The notes beneath the pieces were generated by a model. It made no database searches, was not told where the DNA came from, and worked only from the letters and a program-made list of their open reading frames with translations. Below are positions 33,923 through 46,644 of a stretch of 64,000 nt of DNA, piece after piece (the first letter of the stretch is position 1; every line of letters begins with the position of its first letter). Origin of the DNA: Pyrenochaeta sp. MPI-SDFR-AT-0127 (Eukaryota > Ascomycota > Dothideomycetes > Pleosporales > Cucurbitariaceae); contig JAGTJM010000016.1 of the NCBI GenBank assembly GCA_020747015.1, forward strand, positions 248,001 through 312,000. Reading direction: 5' to 3'. Position numbers and translations under genes: made by a program.

Positions 33923-35982
33923 ATGGGTTCTATTTCTGAAGACCCCAATACTAGCCCTTCCAACCAAACCCCAGTGAACAAGGCAATCGAAACAGATTTC
34001 CTCATAATCGGTGCTGGTCCCGCAGGCGCTTCGCTCGCTTGCTTCCTTGCTCGTTTAAATCTCAAGGGCATCCTCATTTCCTCCGCCTCTGGCTCAGCTC
34101 TCACTCCACGTGCCCACTTGGTCAACAGCGCGGCTCTGGAATGCCTTCGCGACCTAGATCTCGCCGTGTACGACGAATGTGTTCGTCTGGGCAATGCGGG
34201 AAACACGATCGAGCATTATACCTGGTGCGAGACCTTGGGAGGTGAAGAATATGCACGAAATTATGCGTGGGGCTCAGGAAGGAAGAGCGAGTACAAGGCT
34301 GTGAGCCCTTGCAAGTATATGGACTTGCCGCAAAGTTTGATGGAGCCGGTCCTGCTGAAGTGGGTGAGTGGAAGAGGCTGGATTGTGAGGTTTGACACTA
34401 CGTTGACCAGCTTTACCGATGAGAGCGAATCCAGCGATGTGACTGAGAAAACAGGGGTAGATGGGGACAGAAAGATTACCGCTACTGTCGTTGATAAAGT
34501 AACTGGTCTCTCATACAACATCCGCACGCGGTACATGTTTGGCGCAGACGGTGGACGCAGCACCATAGCTAAACAGCTCGATCTACCGTTCAGTAAGCAT
34601 CAGAGTGAAATATATCCAACATGAATATGACTGACTTGGAACCATCAGCGTCCATTCCAGGTGGCGGCTTCGCATACAACATCCTGCTCCGTGCGGACCT
34701 CACGCACCTCATGCAGCACCGGCAGGGTAACCTGCACATCTGCATGAACCTCGACAAAGATTATCCTTTGATTGCTGCGATAAGAATGGTCAAACCCTGG
34801 ACAGAGTGGGTTTTGGTCGTTATGCCCAAAGGGCCGAACGTGCCAAACGAAAAGAGAAGTCATGAGGAATGGGCTGTAATAGCAGGCGACATTATCGGCG
34901 ACAAGAGTGTCAGCATCGAGATCCTAGATGTTTCCGGTTGGGCCATTAATGAGACGAGCGCAGATGTGATCAGTAAGGGGAACGTGTAAGTACCCGGTGG
35001 TTTGCTGATAATAAATGATTATAGGCTTGGTTAGACTGATGTTGTGAACAGGTACTGTCTCGGCGACGCAATTCACAGACACCCGCCTACCCTGGGTTTG
35101 GGCTCAAACACCTGTATCCAAGATGCATTTAACCTTGCTTGGAAGGTGTCTCTTGTTCATCAAGGCCATGCAAGCCCCTTACTACTTGACACATACAACA
35201 CAGAGCGTCAACCCGTTGCCGCGCACATTGTGACCGAGTCAAACAATATACTACGCCTCGATATCGGTCTCTGGGGGGCGCTGGGCTTGCGACCATATGG
35301 CACGAGTGACGAAGAGCGTAAAAAGGTAAAGCAAACCTTAGCGGCCCCTACAAAAGAGGGGCGTGAGGCTAGGAAAGCTTTAAGTGCTGGAGTGAAGAGT
35401 ATGCACCGCGAACTACACGCTCTTGGTACTGCGTATGGACAGTTGTACAAGTCCTCTGCTGTCTACGGTGCAGATGAGATCGCACCATTTCAACCAGGTC
35501 CACTCGAATCGAAAAATCCTTTCGAGAATTACGATCCCTGTACATATCCCGGGCGCCGCCTCCCACACGTCCTACTCGGACCAGGGTCACGTATCCCTGG
35601 CCCACTAACATCCACGTTGGACATCGCAGGCAAAGGGCAATTTACACTATTCACCGGCATTGGCGGCAATAAGTGGAGAGACGCTGCTTCGACTGTCGAG
35701 AGCAACTTAGGTGTGAAAGTTAAAGTAGTCGGTGTTGGCATTGGGCTTGAATGGGCTGACGTATACCTTGACTGGGAGGACAAGAGGGGCGTGGAGGAGG
35801 ATGGATGTGTGCTTGTCCGGCCGGACTACTTTGTCGCGTGGCGGGCACAAGAGAGTGGAAATGAGGCCGAGAGGCTGGTAAAAGTGATGAGCACCATCTT
35901 GGGGCACATAGGGTCCAAGTCGGCGACTTCCATCGGACTCCAAGAGACGGCCTTGGCGTCAACCAATGGTGAAGGGAAGTAG
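33923..35982 (+). CDS. FAD-dependent aromatic hydroxylase (phenol 2-monooxygenase / TfdB type)
   Basis: Three exons (33923..34592, 34649..34985, 35052..35982) give 645 residues. The N-terminal FAD motif DFLIIGAGPAGASLACFLA sits at about 25-43, followed by the conserved PRAHLVNSAALECLRDL. The DG motif is YMFGADGGRSTIA. YCLGDAIHRHPPTLGLGSN, formed across the second splice, is the GD/FAD motif of class A flavin hydroxylases. The C-terminal 180 residues (from about LPHVLLGPGSR) match the thioredoxin-like domain of phenol hydroxylases. The enzyme would use NAD(P)H and O2 to hydroxylate an aromatic or polyketide substrate; which one is unknown. It has no biosynthetic or catabolic partner within several kilobases, so it is probably a stand-alone detoxification or catabolic enzyme. 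Confidence 0.92.
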
Positions 35983-38900
35983 ACTCTGCTGATTCGCCAA
36001 GGATGGTGTGTCTGGAATGACACACCAGGCGGCAAGGGCAGGGTCTATGTCGCTTCATTGTTATGTCGATACGGATTATGCAAGTTCCAACTCTTCCCGC
36101 TGGCGTATTGACCGGAACATTCGTTTCGAGGTTGTGATGATGCCAACTGCAATGAGCTACTCACAAACCATTTCATATGTGAAAGCTGAAACTCGAGACT
36201 GATGCTTGCTGTATCACATTCATGCACACGCAATGATAAAAGGGTAGGTTGAAAGGAAATGTGATTGCTTCTTCAAGCTGCAGTGAGTGATGTCGGCTTC
36301 ACAACCTTTTGTTGGCGTTGTCATTTCGAAGCAAAGTGACTCTCGGCATACACTTCGCAACCGTTCTGAGACGCGGGTTCCAGGAGGTTGCAGAGTACCA
36401 GGTACCTTCTCCCTGGATGTGATTACCACTGGGACCACAACACGGAGGTCGATGTGACGTGACCACACTCAATATTTGTCGCTGCCTCAGATGGTGAGAC
36501 AAGACAGACAGAAGCCATACCCTTTAGTAAAGTAGCCCTAGGTGGCTTCATAGCTCTTTGAGCAAACGGCTCATAGTGGGCAGCACTCTTTGAAGTTGTC
36601 TGGGCATGATCCATATAACCATGTCGCTGCACACAAACGCCCTACAGAGCGAGACTTACGGAAGGATCGCACAGGCTTAATGGTTCCTGTAAGAAGAGTG
36701 GAGGCAGCAATGGCGGACTCAATGAATACCTGCATCACACCAGGCTGAATAGTACTCGAGTGTACACTCCAAATAGTATGGCAAGACGACATCAAGGTTC
36801 ACAGAGGGGCATCAACTTTGACAACGACGATAGAGCAGCACTCTCCAAACCCCCAACCGTGATTCTCCCAACTTAGGGAACTGAAAAAAAAGGGGGCAAC
36901 AGACTATCGAGCGGGGTGAATACGAGACGAGACTACGAAAGTGTCTCGATGGTCAGCATGTTCGAGCTAAAATCCTACGCCGTCTTCTTTCAACTGCCGA
37001 CGGGTAGTTTGCGAGATTTTTCTTCCTTTCTTTTTTGGGCTGATGAACATGGCGTTTGTCTGGGGCCGACGCCATCAGCTGTCATGGAGAGGCGAGATGT
37101 GATGGTGGAAAGGAGTTCGTCACATTACGTTGTGCCTTCATTCGCTCGCAGTGGAGCGACGGCTGGGGAAGGGCTTGGGGGGGTCCGAGTAACGGTCGGA
37201 AAGTATGTGCTGGGCTGAATTTACCTTTCCCGCCTAACAAGGCCGTCGAGGCATGTCGAGCCGAATTACTGTTGCCGATCGCTAGAGGGGAACAGTAGGA
37301 GGTAGTGCTTTTGGACGTCGGGAATTGCTATGTCGATCTGGAAGCAGGGCTTCGACGTAGGCTTAGATCGGGCACGCAGGAAATGATATTGGGTTCTGAT
37401 GGCACAGTTTCAGAGAGTGAGACCTCTCACAAGTGTGGCAGGCATTTTTTGAGCAGAAATCCTCGAACGGTGTGACGATAGTATGCTTGGTCAATGGGAA
37501 GTTGTTCCGGTTTGTGCGTGCCGTCGCCCATCGAACGAAGGACGTCGCGGGATGCGTAACACTCCCACGATTCTGACGCGCTTCAGTCGGTTACTGTTCC
37601 CGAGGAGTTGGCCCTGTTGGGGCATGGAGGAGGGCAGCGATCGATTTAGGAGGGTGGTGCACGTCCAATGAGGTGCAGTAATCCGCTACTCACGGCAAGC
37701 AAAGTCTTTGTCACCTTGCCGCCGAGGACAGTGGGCCGCATCCTCCAGACCGTACCCCACTCATCTGGACCCACGCTGGTCTGATAGTGATAAGAAAGAA
37801 GAGCGTCAAAGGAGGGGTTATGATTTGGTGGCTCACTGTTGTGGAAGGCTGAAGAAGTAAAACACCTCCCAACAATCGACTTCGGCACCTATCCGAAATG
37901 CGGACGCGTCGCGCGCAGCTTGGTACACTACACGCAAGCCGTTGAAGGACAAGAGATTTACCGAGAAGGAGCATTATGGTTGACGTACATGAATGCGGAC
38001 CCAGGAGAGCCAGGGGACCGTATTGTCGGGGAGGCGGCATGTATGGGGTAAGCGCAACAAGGAAGAATGTGACAGGTTGATCATGTCTGGGGCCATCTTT
38101 AGTTAATGGCTCTAGTTGAGTTAATCATGTACTCCCAGCTTACACAAAGTCCGTGGCGTAATTGGAAAGACGTCCGTTGCGTCTAATAGGCGTACTGTGG
38201 TCTGATCAGTTCGTGTTAAGTTAGGTCCCGTGTGTACTGGATTCAGGCACGAAAAAAGTCGTACCTGGATCCAGACCAGATTGGGGGTTATCGCTAACTG
38301 TGTCCTCTTCCGGGGGAGGCACAACATGCTGACGATTGGCAGTGAGGAAAGTGGTAGCGAAGACGGGACGTCATTACGGGTGAAAAGACAGTGAGGACCA
38401 GTAGGTGTGTTGAGAAGGCCGGCCAGATTGGCAGCCACGAGGTAGCGGAGACTGGCGAAAGGCGCCTCTCTCTCCCCCGTTCCGCATCGGGTTGAACCTA
38501 GATAGGACGGATATCACACAGCATCGTGATACTGCAAGGTTATTCGACGGTTGAGGTATACTATGGTCTGGGGTGGCCACGTATGATTGGCCGGCGTTTC
38601 CGAGACGCTTCGCCACAAAAGGCAAAATTCTAAAATCGCCCACTCGCGGATCCCAACGGCCACGCGATAATCGCGTTGAGTTAAGTGTAACTAGCTCTGG
38701 CTGTTGAACAGAATAGGCCGTCTAGGTTACGCCTCTCGTTGTCCAAAGTATCGGCTCATCTAAGGGTCTCCAAATCACTGTTGAGCGGCAGATGCCCTAG
38801 ACGCCGCGACCCGCGGTGCTACTCAGCTACCCCAGCATTCGGATCGCGATTGGCTCCCTGCATCATCATCGAGCTTCGCCCACTGTCCAACCGGGAGCCG

Positions 38901-39360
38901 CAGCAACACGGTGCCTGTTCCTGGGCTTTCTGTGGACCCACTGCAGCTGGCTTCGTACTGGTCGGGGCATTTGCGTACTAGCAAGTAACGGTGCGAGTTT
39001 TGCTGGCGGCGAAGTCCAGGTACTTGGACCCCTGCGGGCGAAGCCGCCTCTCATCCACTCCCGAGCGAGGGACCGGTCCATGGATGCTATCAAGTGTTCC
39101 AGTCGTGCTTCGAAGATGAGCTTTTCTGCAGGCTCGCGTAAATGCCCCTCAGCAATGGCGAATCCATGTGGATCGAGCCCTTGGTCATGCACGGCGCAGC
39201 TGAATACGGGTTGAGTACAGTGTCCCCCCATTCAACATTATATCTGGCTTGCCAGTCCCGTGCTCTGGCATGCTGGTAATGCTCCATCTTCACTCTCATC
39301 CAGGATTCGATTCAAGTACGCCTTCGGTACTTTGAATCCAGACGCACTCTCTCTATCACG
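35983..39360. other. Gene-free region, about 3.4 kb
   Basis: This is the longest stretch without a supportable gene. Open frames are short and lack family motifs or plausible splice partners. I see no transposase, reverse transcriptase or terminal repeats. A weak tRNA-like 5' half near 38148-38175 was judged not to be a tRNA. It may hold regulatory DNA or an untranslated RNA. Confidence 0.45.
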
Positions 39361-40613
39361 ATGCGGTCACCACCTCTGGAGGTCCTCAAGACCTGGCCGA
39401 AGCCCAACTATGTCGATCCCGTCACGCGAGGACCAAAGTTAATGGTCATCGAACTCACATTACTACCGATTGCAATGATAGTCGTCTTCCTTCGGATGTG
39501 GATAAGAATTGGATGGCTGCACAAGAGCTGGTGGGATGACTATCTCATGGTTGCTGCAATGGTACGTACAGCGCATCGGGCTTGCCGCGTGGCTGTGCTA
39601 ACAGCCTCAGATCTTCTCTATTGGTACCACGATACTGGTCATTATGGCCACACAATTATATGGCTGGGATAAGCATGTGTGGGATCTGACCATAGCAGAG
39701 ATGGAAACTGGGAGAAAGGTACGACCTTGTGCCACCAGTGTCACAGCAAGCTGAATCTGACGACAATCAGGCATCCATGGCTGGCCAAACATTGTTCGTC
39801 CTTGCGTCGAGCACTGCTAAGCTGTCAATTCTCGCGTCATACTTTCGCATCGCACCGGAAAAGTCACTGTTCCGGAAGCTCGTCTGGGGCACATTCGCCC
39901 TCGTCTTCGCCGCGTTCATCGTCTTCTTGGTTGCGCTATGGGTGCAATGCATGTATGTACACCCACACCAAGTACCTGCTCCCGATGCTGACGATTATAG
40001 TCCTATTTCCAGCTACTGGAAGCTGAAGGCTGATCACCGCGACTGCATCCCAGAAGGACCGCCACTGATTGTGCAGAGTACTCTCAATGTCGTGACTGAC
40101 TTTATGATCTACGCTTTACCCATCCCAACACTCTTCTCACTCTCGCTTCCATGGAGCCAGCGCATTGGTCTCGTCGTCCTCTTCTCTGTTGGCGGTGTCA
40201 TTGTTGTCGCCGGCAGCTTCCGTGCTTACTGGATCCACTACACTCTCTTCAAGACCTACGATGCGACCTGGGAAGGGTATCAGATCTGGGTCTGGACTGC
40301 TGTTGAAACCAATGTTGGTGTTATTTGTGGCTGCATTCCGGCTCTCAAGCCATTGCTTTTCCCATCCCGAGCAAGACACCAAGGCTCCAAGTACGCCAAC
40401 GGCTCGCAGAACAGCAGAAGGAAAGAGAAGATCACACCAGTGATTGAGCAGGTCGAGATGGACACACGAAAGCTGACAGATCATGATGAGTCGCGGCCAG
40501 GGACAGCAGCTCCCATGCACCAACGAGCGCCATCGCAACGACCGATGAGCGGCGACACAGACAAGAGTCGGTTCGACGTCGATATAGAGCAGCAAAAAGC
40601 GTACATGTATTGA
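39361..40613 (+). CDS. Rhodopsin-domain (Pth11-like) integral membrane protein
   Basis: Four exons (39361..39561, 39611..39718, 39771..39952, 40001..40613) give 367 residues. The gene shows seven hydrophobic segments, from VIELTLLPIAMIVVFLRMW through ETNVGVICGCIPALKPLLF. Family hallmarks are present: WWDDYLMVAAMIFSIG after the second helix, LFVLASSTAKLSILASYFRI, and the C-terminal SFRAYWIHY...TWEGYQIWVWTAVETN. There is no N-terminal CFEM domain and no cleavable signal. The cytosolic tail of about 90 residues is charged and rich in Ser, Gln and Arg. Members are fungal GPCR-like membrane proteins, a few of which sense host or surface cues; most are unstudied. The third intron (48 bp) is a multiple of three with no stop. 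Confidence 0.9.
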
Positions 40614-42441
40614 TTGCTCGGCATTTCTTACCTGTTTATTATTCTATTAATATGCGCATATGTTCAGCGTGCATTGTGCAGCGTTCAAGCGCCTTGTAGC
40701 TAGTAGATTCCCCCTGGGTCACACCTACTCAACACATTCTTCAATATCTCTTTCAAGTCTTTTCTCTCTTTCCTTTCCTTGCTATTGCCAATACTCGTCG
40801 GAATAGCACAGGCGGTCGGAACTCTCCCCCTTTAGCGACTTTTATCTTGTTGTTCGGCGGCTAAATGTGTGTCAATGTCTCAATGTGCCCAATTTCCTTT
40901 TGCTCGTCGGTCAGGAAAGGCGTTCAGGCACGGTAGCTGGTAATGCCAACTCGTCGAATCACTCAGTCATCTCCACCTCATATTCATTGTCTGTTCTGCT
41001 TCAGGTTAATGTGGTTGTGCCAGGGTCACGAGCGACGAGGGCCCCGGTCGCAACTTCCATCTCCACCAAAAGTTTGGCCGCGTCAACCTCTCTCCGGCGG
41101 CAAAATAGAAGGCGCAGCACTCGAGCAACGCAACGCAATCCTGGGATATAATCGACGCATCTACAGGTCCTTTTGGCGAGGTTTCTTGGTTACAGCCTCA
41201 GAGCTGGGTAAGTGGAGGAATGACTCGGCCAGCATTGACACGGAGCACTGATGTCGTCGTTTCTCGTATTGCCCCGTACTTTCTACTCACATACCAAGGG
41301 GTCGTGCCTCGAGCATGGTGCGACAGCTGCCTTTTCATTCTTTTCCCACCGTCTCCTTGGTTACCACATTTTTCTATTTCTGCCCAGTCTGTGCTCCAAA
41401 CATGATGTCACTCCAACCCTCGGATTGCACATCAGTCACGGCATTCACGGCCATGGTGGTTGGAGGTCGCAATTTCGGTCTCGCACATCTGGTCCGGCGT
41501 CTCGCCATGCCGCTGAAAGGGGTGAGTTGTCAAGCCAGCACAGCAAGGTCTTCAGCTCAGCATGACGTGCACGCCGCGATGGACGGCTGGGTGGGTGGAG
41601 GTGGACCAGGCCACGGACCGATGGACCCATGGCCGTCAGAGCTCCTGGCTGGGACAGCAACGTCGAGCAAGGAGCGCGTCATGCTCTCACGGCCAGCAGT
41701 TTTTTTGTGTTTGCCAGGCAGTTGGGCATGGGTGGTGCTTTTGGGGAGTCAGGAACCAACCCGACGCATTGGGCGGCTGGAGCTCAAACGTGGCGGAGGG
41801 TCTAGTTAGGGCTGAGAATTGGAGCCTCGGCAAAGCATCCCGCGCATACTCTGCATTGGCTCTTCTGCACGCATCATGCAGCATGACATCTGCAGACAGT
41901 TGTTCGTTGCTGACCGCTTGCACCGCCAGGCGTGGTGGATTGCAGCTGGCACCTCACCACGGGCTTCCCTTGGGTGAGCAATTGCGGGGTGCCGGGTCGA
42001 GGGGACGCGCACAAAGGAGGAGTCGTGCACTCGCTGCAACCGCCCGTTACCTTGACTACCAATAAAATATTTGTCCAGGGGAGCTCGCGGGAAATTTTAC
42101 TTGCAACGCCTCCCATACTCTGGCCAGCATTGAAAACGTCACTAACCCACGCACAAAGCTTCGACGCACGACCTCTGCCTGTCCCACTTTTCCTCTTTGG
42201 TGCCCCCAGCCGTCCACTCTTCGCTTGATTGAGGCTGCCAAACCGCAGGTTGGCGTTGAGGCGGCAACCCGTCGTGGTGCTAGCCTTGCTCTTTCCCCGA
42301 ATCGCTGCCAACGCACCGTGCAGCCCGAGGCCTTCACCTTCACTGCCAGGAGCAGACGCGCGCAAGGTCCTGGGCTTGCGCTACTATTATAACCTGCAGG
42401 TACTCCGTCTCTTTTTTCCTGCTCCCAATTGACCCTCCAAC
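40614..42441. other. Intergenic, about 1.8 kb; nothing recognised
   Basis: The region is GC-rich toward the right with long but low-information open frames on both strands (41315-41809, 41562-42065, 42056-42460). None shows a domain or signal. It includes the promoter of the secreted FAD oxidase; TATTATAA at 42384-42391 lies about 55 bp before the start codon. Confidence 0.45.
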
Positions 42442-44070
42442 ATGACCAAGTACCCAGCAAAGTGGCCGCTTGTCCTGCCGCTGCTTGCTCTTTTCTCGCT
42501 CACAGCATCAGCTCTCCCTCACCGCCGTCATGAACCCCAAGTGCCACCCGTCTGCATCATTGGGGCCGGTCCGGCCGGCTTGTCGGCAGCGTCCCGCCTA
42601 GAAGACAAAGGCATCAAGGCCGTCATATTCGACAAGCAGGAAGCTGTCGGCGGAAAATGTCAGGCGTGGTATGACGATCAGTATGTGTTGCACATCATTC
42701 TTCTAGAAGCGCAATAGACGCGGCTGACCACCACCCTTGCAGAGGCCTCTTCCACCCGCTTGGCGCCGCCTTCTTCTCCAACGCAACCTACCCCGAGACC
42801 ATCAAGATCCTCAACCAGACCAATGTCTCAATCGAACCCTTTGCGCTTGCCGGTGCACGCTCCATGTTTCGCTACAATTACACAACCGGCTCCATCGAAG
42901 CAAACCCTTCCCTGGCGCCACAATTCCTCGCAACCGTCTCTGCGGAAATCCCGCGATACATTGCCCTGTGGAATCAGCGTTTCCGACCAATTAGTGCCCC
43001 AAACTACAAGGTACCACTTTTGTGCCATGTTACACAAACCCCGTTGCGCTAACACAAGCAACAGCAAGGTGTGCCAGACGAATTCACCGTGTCGGGCACA
43101 GAGTGGTTTCGCCGAAACAACTTCACTGCTCTGCCCGTCCTCCTCGTGAACCCAGTGGCGCTTTACGGATATGGAGATATCAACATTGTCCCAGCGGTAC
43201 GTCACTACCCCAGCTCCACATGCCCCCCTGCATAGCTCGTGCATGCAGATCCTAACACGTGACTAGCTCTACATCTTGCAGTACTTCACACCAGATATTC
43301 TCACTGCCTTTGTTGGTCTCCATGGAGTATACTACATGGACTTTCACAAAATGTTCATCGAGTTCACCAAGAAAAAGCTTTGCAAAACCCCCATTCATAC
43401 CTCTGCTGAGGTCCGCTGTGTTGATCGTTCTGGGGAGAACCCGGTAGTGACGTTTACCGAGCCGAACGGGACCTATGTCAAGTGGAGCAAGCAAGAATGC
43501 TCCTCGGTCATCTTTGCCTTCCAACCAACCCTCCAAACCTTGGAGAGAGTCGGCGTAGACATGACCGAGCAGGAGCACGGCCTCTTCAACAATGTGACGA
43601 CTCACCAATACTACTCCTCCGCTGTGGAATTGGCGCTACCCTTTGGCGTCTCGTATATCGCAAATAGCTCCTCGCCGACCGTCCCGCCGCTCAACCGTGG
43701 TGAGCCCATCGCTGTCCTACGCCTCAGTGAGCAATCGAACGTCTCCGTTGCTTGGTCGTGGGGTCCTTACGAATTCCAAACTGAGGAAGCCGGACGAAGA
43801 CTGGTCGTTGAGAGTATGTCCAAGATCAATAAGGACCCCCGAAACACCACAGAGGTACCTCAACCCTTTTGCGATGACGACATCAAGGCGTTTAGGAAGT
43901 GGGATTATTTCCCGCACTTCGAAAGTGGTGCGCTTCGCCACGGTGCGTACGCTGAGCTCAACCTACTTCAAGGACAGAAGAAGTCCTACTGGGCCAGTGG
44001 ACTCAGCGGCATGGAAATTGTCGAGTGGGCCATTCGAGGTGGTTACGATGTAGTCGACTCGTACTTCTAA
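42442..44070 (+). CDS. Secreted FAD-dependent oxidoreductase (amine-oxidase fold)
   Basis: Four exons (42442..42680, 42743..43010, 43065..43196, 43267..44070) give 480 residues. A signal peptide (about 1-25, WPLVLPLLALFSLTASA) precedes the FAD Rossmann motif CIIGAGPAGLSAASRLE and the follow-up VGGKCQAW. The remainder matches fungal flavoproteins near amine oxidases and beta-cyclopiazonate dehydrogenase, with VPALYILQYFTPDIL created by the third splice. The C-terminal FAD contact may lie in YWASGLSGMEIVEWA. Several N-x-S/T sites (NATY, NQTN, NYTT, NNFT, NSSS) fit passage through the secretory path. The third exon could start at 43059 instead, adding two Gln. The substrate is unknown; oxidation of an amine or alcohol outside the cell or in the vacuole is the general expectation. 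Confidence 0.86.
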
Positions 44071-46182
44071 GGGCCCTGAACTCGACCATTATCAGACGAC
44101 ATTACACGACGTCACCAATCCACAAACGCACACACACATGTATAGCCGGAAAAGGAAGATGGGGGATTAGAAATGGGGAACCAAAAACTGGGACGGATGT
44201 TTGCATTTAACGACTTTTTCCACGGCGGGCGATCTGCAACTGCTTTTGCTGTTTTTTTTTTTAATATTCACGACGACACGGCTTGCGCTTAGAGATGATA
44301 CCTACCGCCTTCGATGAGCGTCATGATCACGTCCTTTTACGACTGCCGATTACGGCTGCAAAGATTAGGGACAATACGATTATGACCACACTCCCCCACC
44401 CCCAACATGCTGGGGTATTTAATGGTAATATGCTTGTAGATTAGCTAAAGGCGAGAACTGAGATGAGAATGTTTGGTACGATATATTATATATAGCTTGC
44501 AAATAAGCACCGAAGAAAGATTGTGCCACGAAAACTCTTCTACCTTGTGCTCTTCGTGATTATTGTCTTTGTCCTTTGTCCTACTTCACGCCGTCATCCA
44601 CAATATTAGCGTTTACTTGTATACTCGACGTCTTCCATTGCACGACAGAAAGAAAATCATAGCGGCTCCAGACGAGAGTGGAGAAGCACGTCTCGTTGCC
44701 TAGTCTCTAGATCAAGTCTAGCTGTATCTCTCGAGCACACAGTCTCATATCGCTTGGCAGAGAGTAAGATGGTATAAGTACGTCATAGGGAGACAAGTGG
44801 AGATAGTGTAACATAATGCGCAGGGGAAGTGAGACATGAATCAAGGATTCAAAGCAAGTGAGAGTGACGTATTCAGCAAAGAAGAGTCCATGACTTCGTG
44901 TTACCAGACATGTTGCAAAGCTTTGTGTCCAACATTTCACATCTGCTTGTGCGCTTTTATCCTTGCTGTACCTTCCTTTGGGTCTAGTAGTCTTCATATC
45001 GCTGGAAAAGCTTTCTCAGACAGTCGACGTCTGCGGCTAGAATACTGATGGGTGCTGGAGAGCATTTTAGTGTCCAAGGATACAGAAGGACACCTTCGAC
45101 ACATGGGAGAAATGACGCAAATGTAGGGGTTGGGTCCGGCTGTCGCTGTAGGAACGGTCTGCGTGTGCCGTCTGAGCGGCATAGGGCAGAAGATGTGTGT
45201 TGAGTTGGAGAATAAGGATTCGGTGGGTGCCTTGGGGAGTTGGCATTGTAATGAGGCGGATTACATCGTCGAATCCTGCGGACCAGGTCTGGTTTACGTC
45301 TTACTCAGATACACATGATCGTGACTGTACGCTCTTCTCTTGTGTCTTTACTGTGAGCCAATTGGGAAGTTGCTGAGGTTGATATCGTGGTCGTCGTTGC
45401 TACTGTGCATTTCGTCGAACAATCCACAAGTCGCGTGAAGGTCGCCAAAAGGACCCACAACCTGCACACGCAAGTAATGAGATGTCAAAGAACATGGACA
45501 TTTCGCAGCGGAGCGGAACGAAGGAGTCTTGGGGCACGCAAGGCCAAGGCTACAAAAGACTGCAGTCTGAGGGCGCAAGATGAGCATCAGAGACTTGGGA
45601 CGTTGCTAGCAGTCTGGGCACAAGAGCCGAATTACCGAATCAGTAATTGCGATGCCCAAGCTGTCAGTTGTCAAGAAACTTGGTGCCGGGCAGACATGAC
45701 AAACCGTGGGTCGGCGCGCAGTAGCGCTGGGAACCGTCCACTGTCGCTACACACACGCACACAAACCTTCTGATACCAGCCCTCGATTCAATGTTAATCA
45801 TTGAGATGCACTCCATGCTGCGCTCACGCGACCAACAGCGATGAGGCTGCATGTCATGCATCGCTTCCCGCCTCGCATCCAGCGGGCTCGGGATAAAGTG
45901 GGCTGCCCTGGCGACGCGGGCTGAACAGGGGCCCACGCGAATTGCTTAAAAAGTGGAAATGAGGTCTTCTCGCCTCTCTCCAAATGCCTGGGGGCGAGTG
46001 AGGGCGTGATTGGCCTTGCCGCACTTGCGCCCACGGTAAAATGAGACATTGGCCCGAGCACCAAACCACCCAGAGTTTGTGAGAATCGAGGGGTTTTTTT
46101 TTGCCCTCACGATGCTGTAGATTTGCTGGATTTCTGTTTCGTGGATGGAGCAGGGTCTGTAGATGCGATGCGATATTTTCCG

Positions 46183-46202
46183 ATGCATGCATGCATGCAT
46201 GC
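46183..46202. repeat. ATGC tetranucleotide repeat (5 units)
   Basis: Five perfect ATGC units upstream of the Ser/Thr/Ala-rich secreted protein gene. Confidence 0.9.
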
Positions 46203-46380
46203 CATGTTTGCTGCTGTTCAAAGGTACACCGAGTCCTTCTGATACGTGGACCAACGGGACCAATGCCTGCCAGCGAATTTGCGAATCGCTAGCGAATCAC
46301 TTTCGCTTGTGGGTGGAATTCAATCTGTCGCAACTGGGTGTAATCTTAAAATCGTGGGTTGGTAGTCTCTGCTAGCCGCG

Positions 46381-46396
46381 CCCCCCCCCCCCCCCC
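46381..46396. repeat. Poly-C tract (16 C)
   Basis: A homopolymer of 16 cytosines about 250 bp upstream of the start codon at 46645. It is prone to length variation and sequencing error. Confidence 0.85.
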
Positions 46397-46644
46397 AACA
46401 TGGGCCAGACATCGTGAGTCCCTTTTTTCCCTCCCGCAGGCGTAGTCGAGCCCGGCTCCCGTTTCATATACAGCCCGGAGATCCCTCCCTTCTCATCTCT
46501 CAACATTCACTCTCTTTGCCCTGCGTCGCTCGCTGCTCAGCAATATCCCTTTCCCCACAGTCTGTTTGGATCGCGCATCCTTGAGGTTGGGCGTCCACGT
46601 TCAGTCTGCTGCCCTTCATTTTGGATTTGGTTCAGGGTTCCAAA

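Larger units (their letters stand above)
44071..46644. other. Intergenic, about 2.6 kb, with several simple repeats near the right end
   Basis: No gene is recognised. It contains a T-tract near 44250, an ATGC tandem repeat at 46183-46202 and a run of 16 C at 46381-46396. A pyrimidine-rich promoter stretch lies just before the small secreted protein gene. Confidence 0.45.

Noticed and set aside
38148..38215. tRNA-like start (GTCCGTGGCGTAATTGG resembles an A-box)
   Set aside because: No GGTTCRANYCC B-box at the right distance, no matching acceptor stem, and no clean anticodon arm. At best a decayed relic.
41315..42460. Overlapping long open frames on both strands
   Set aside because: Low-information GC-rich sequence with frames open on both strands, no domain and no splice consensus linking them.
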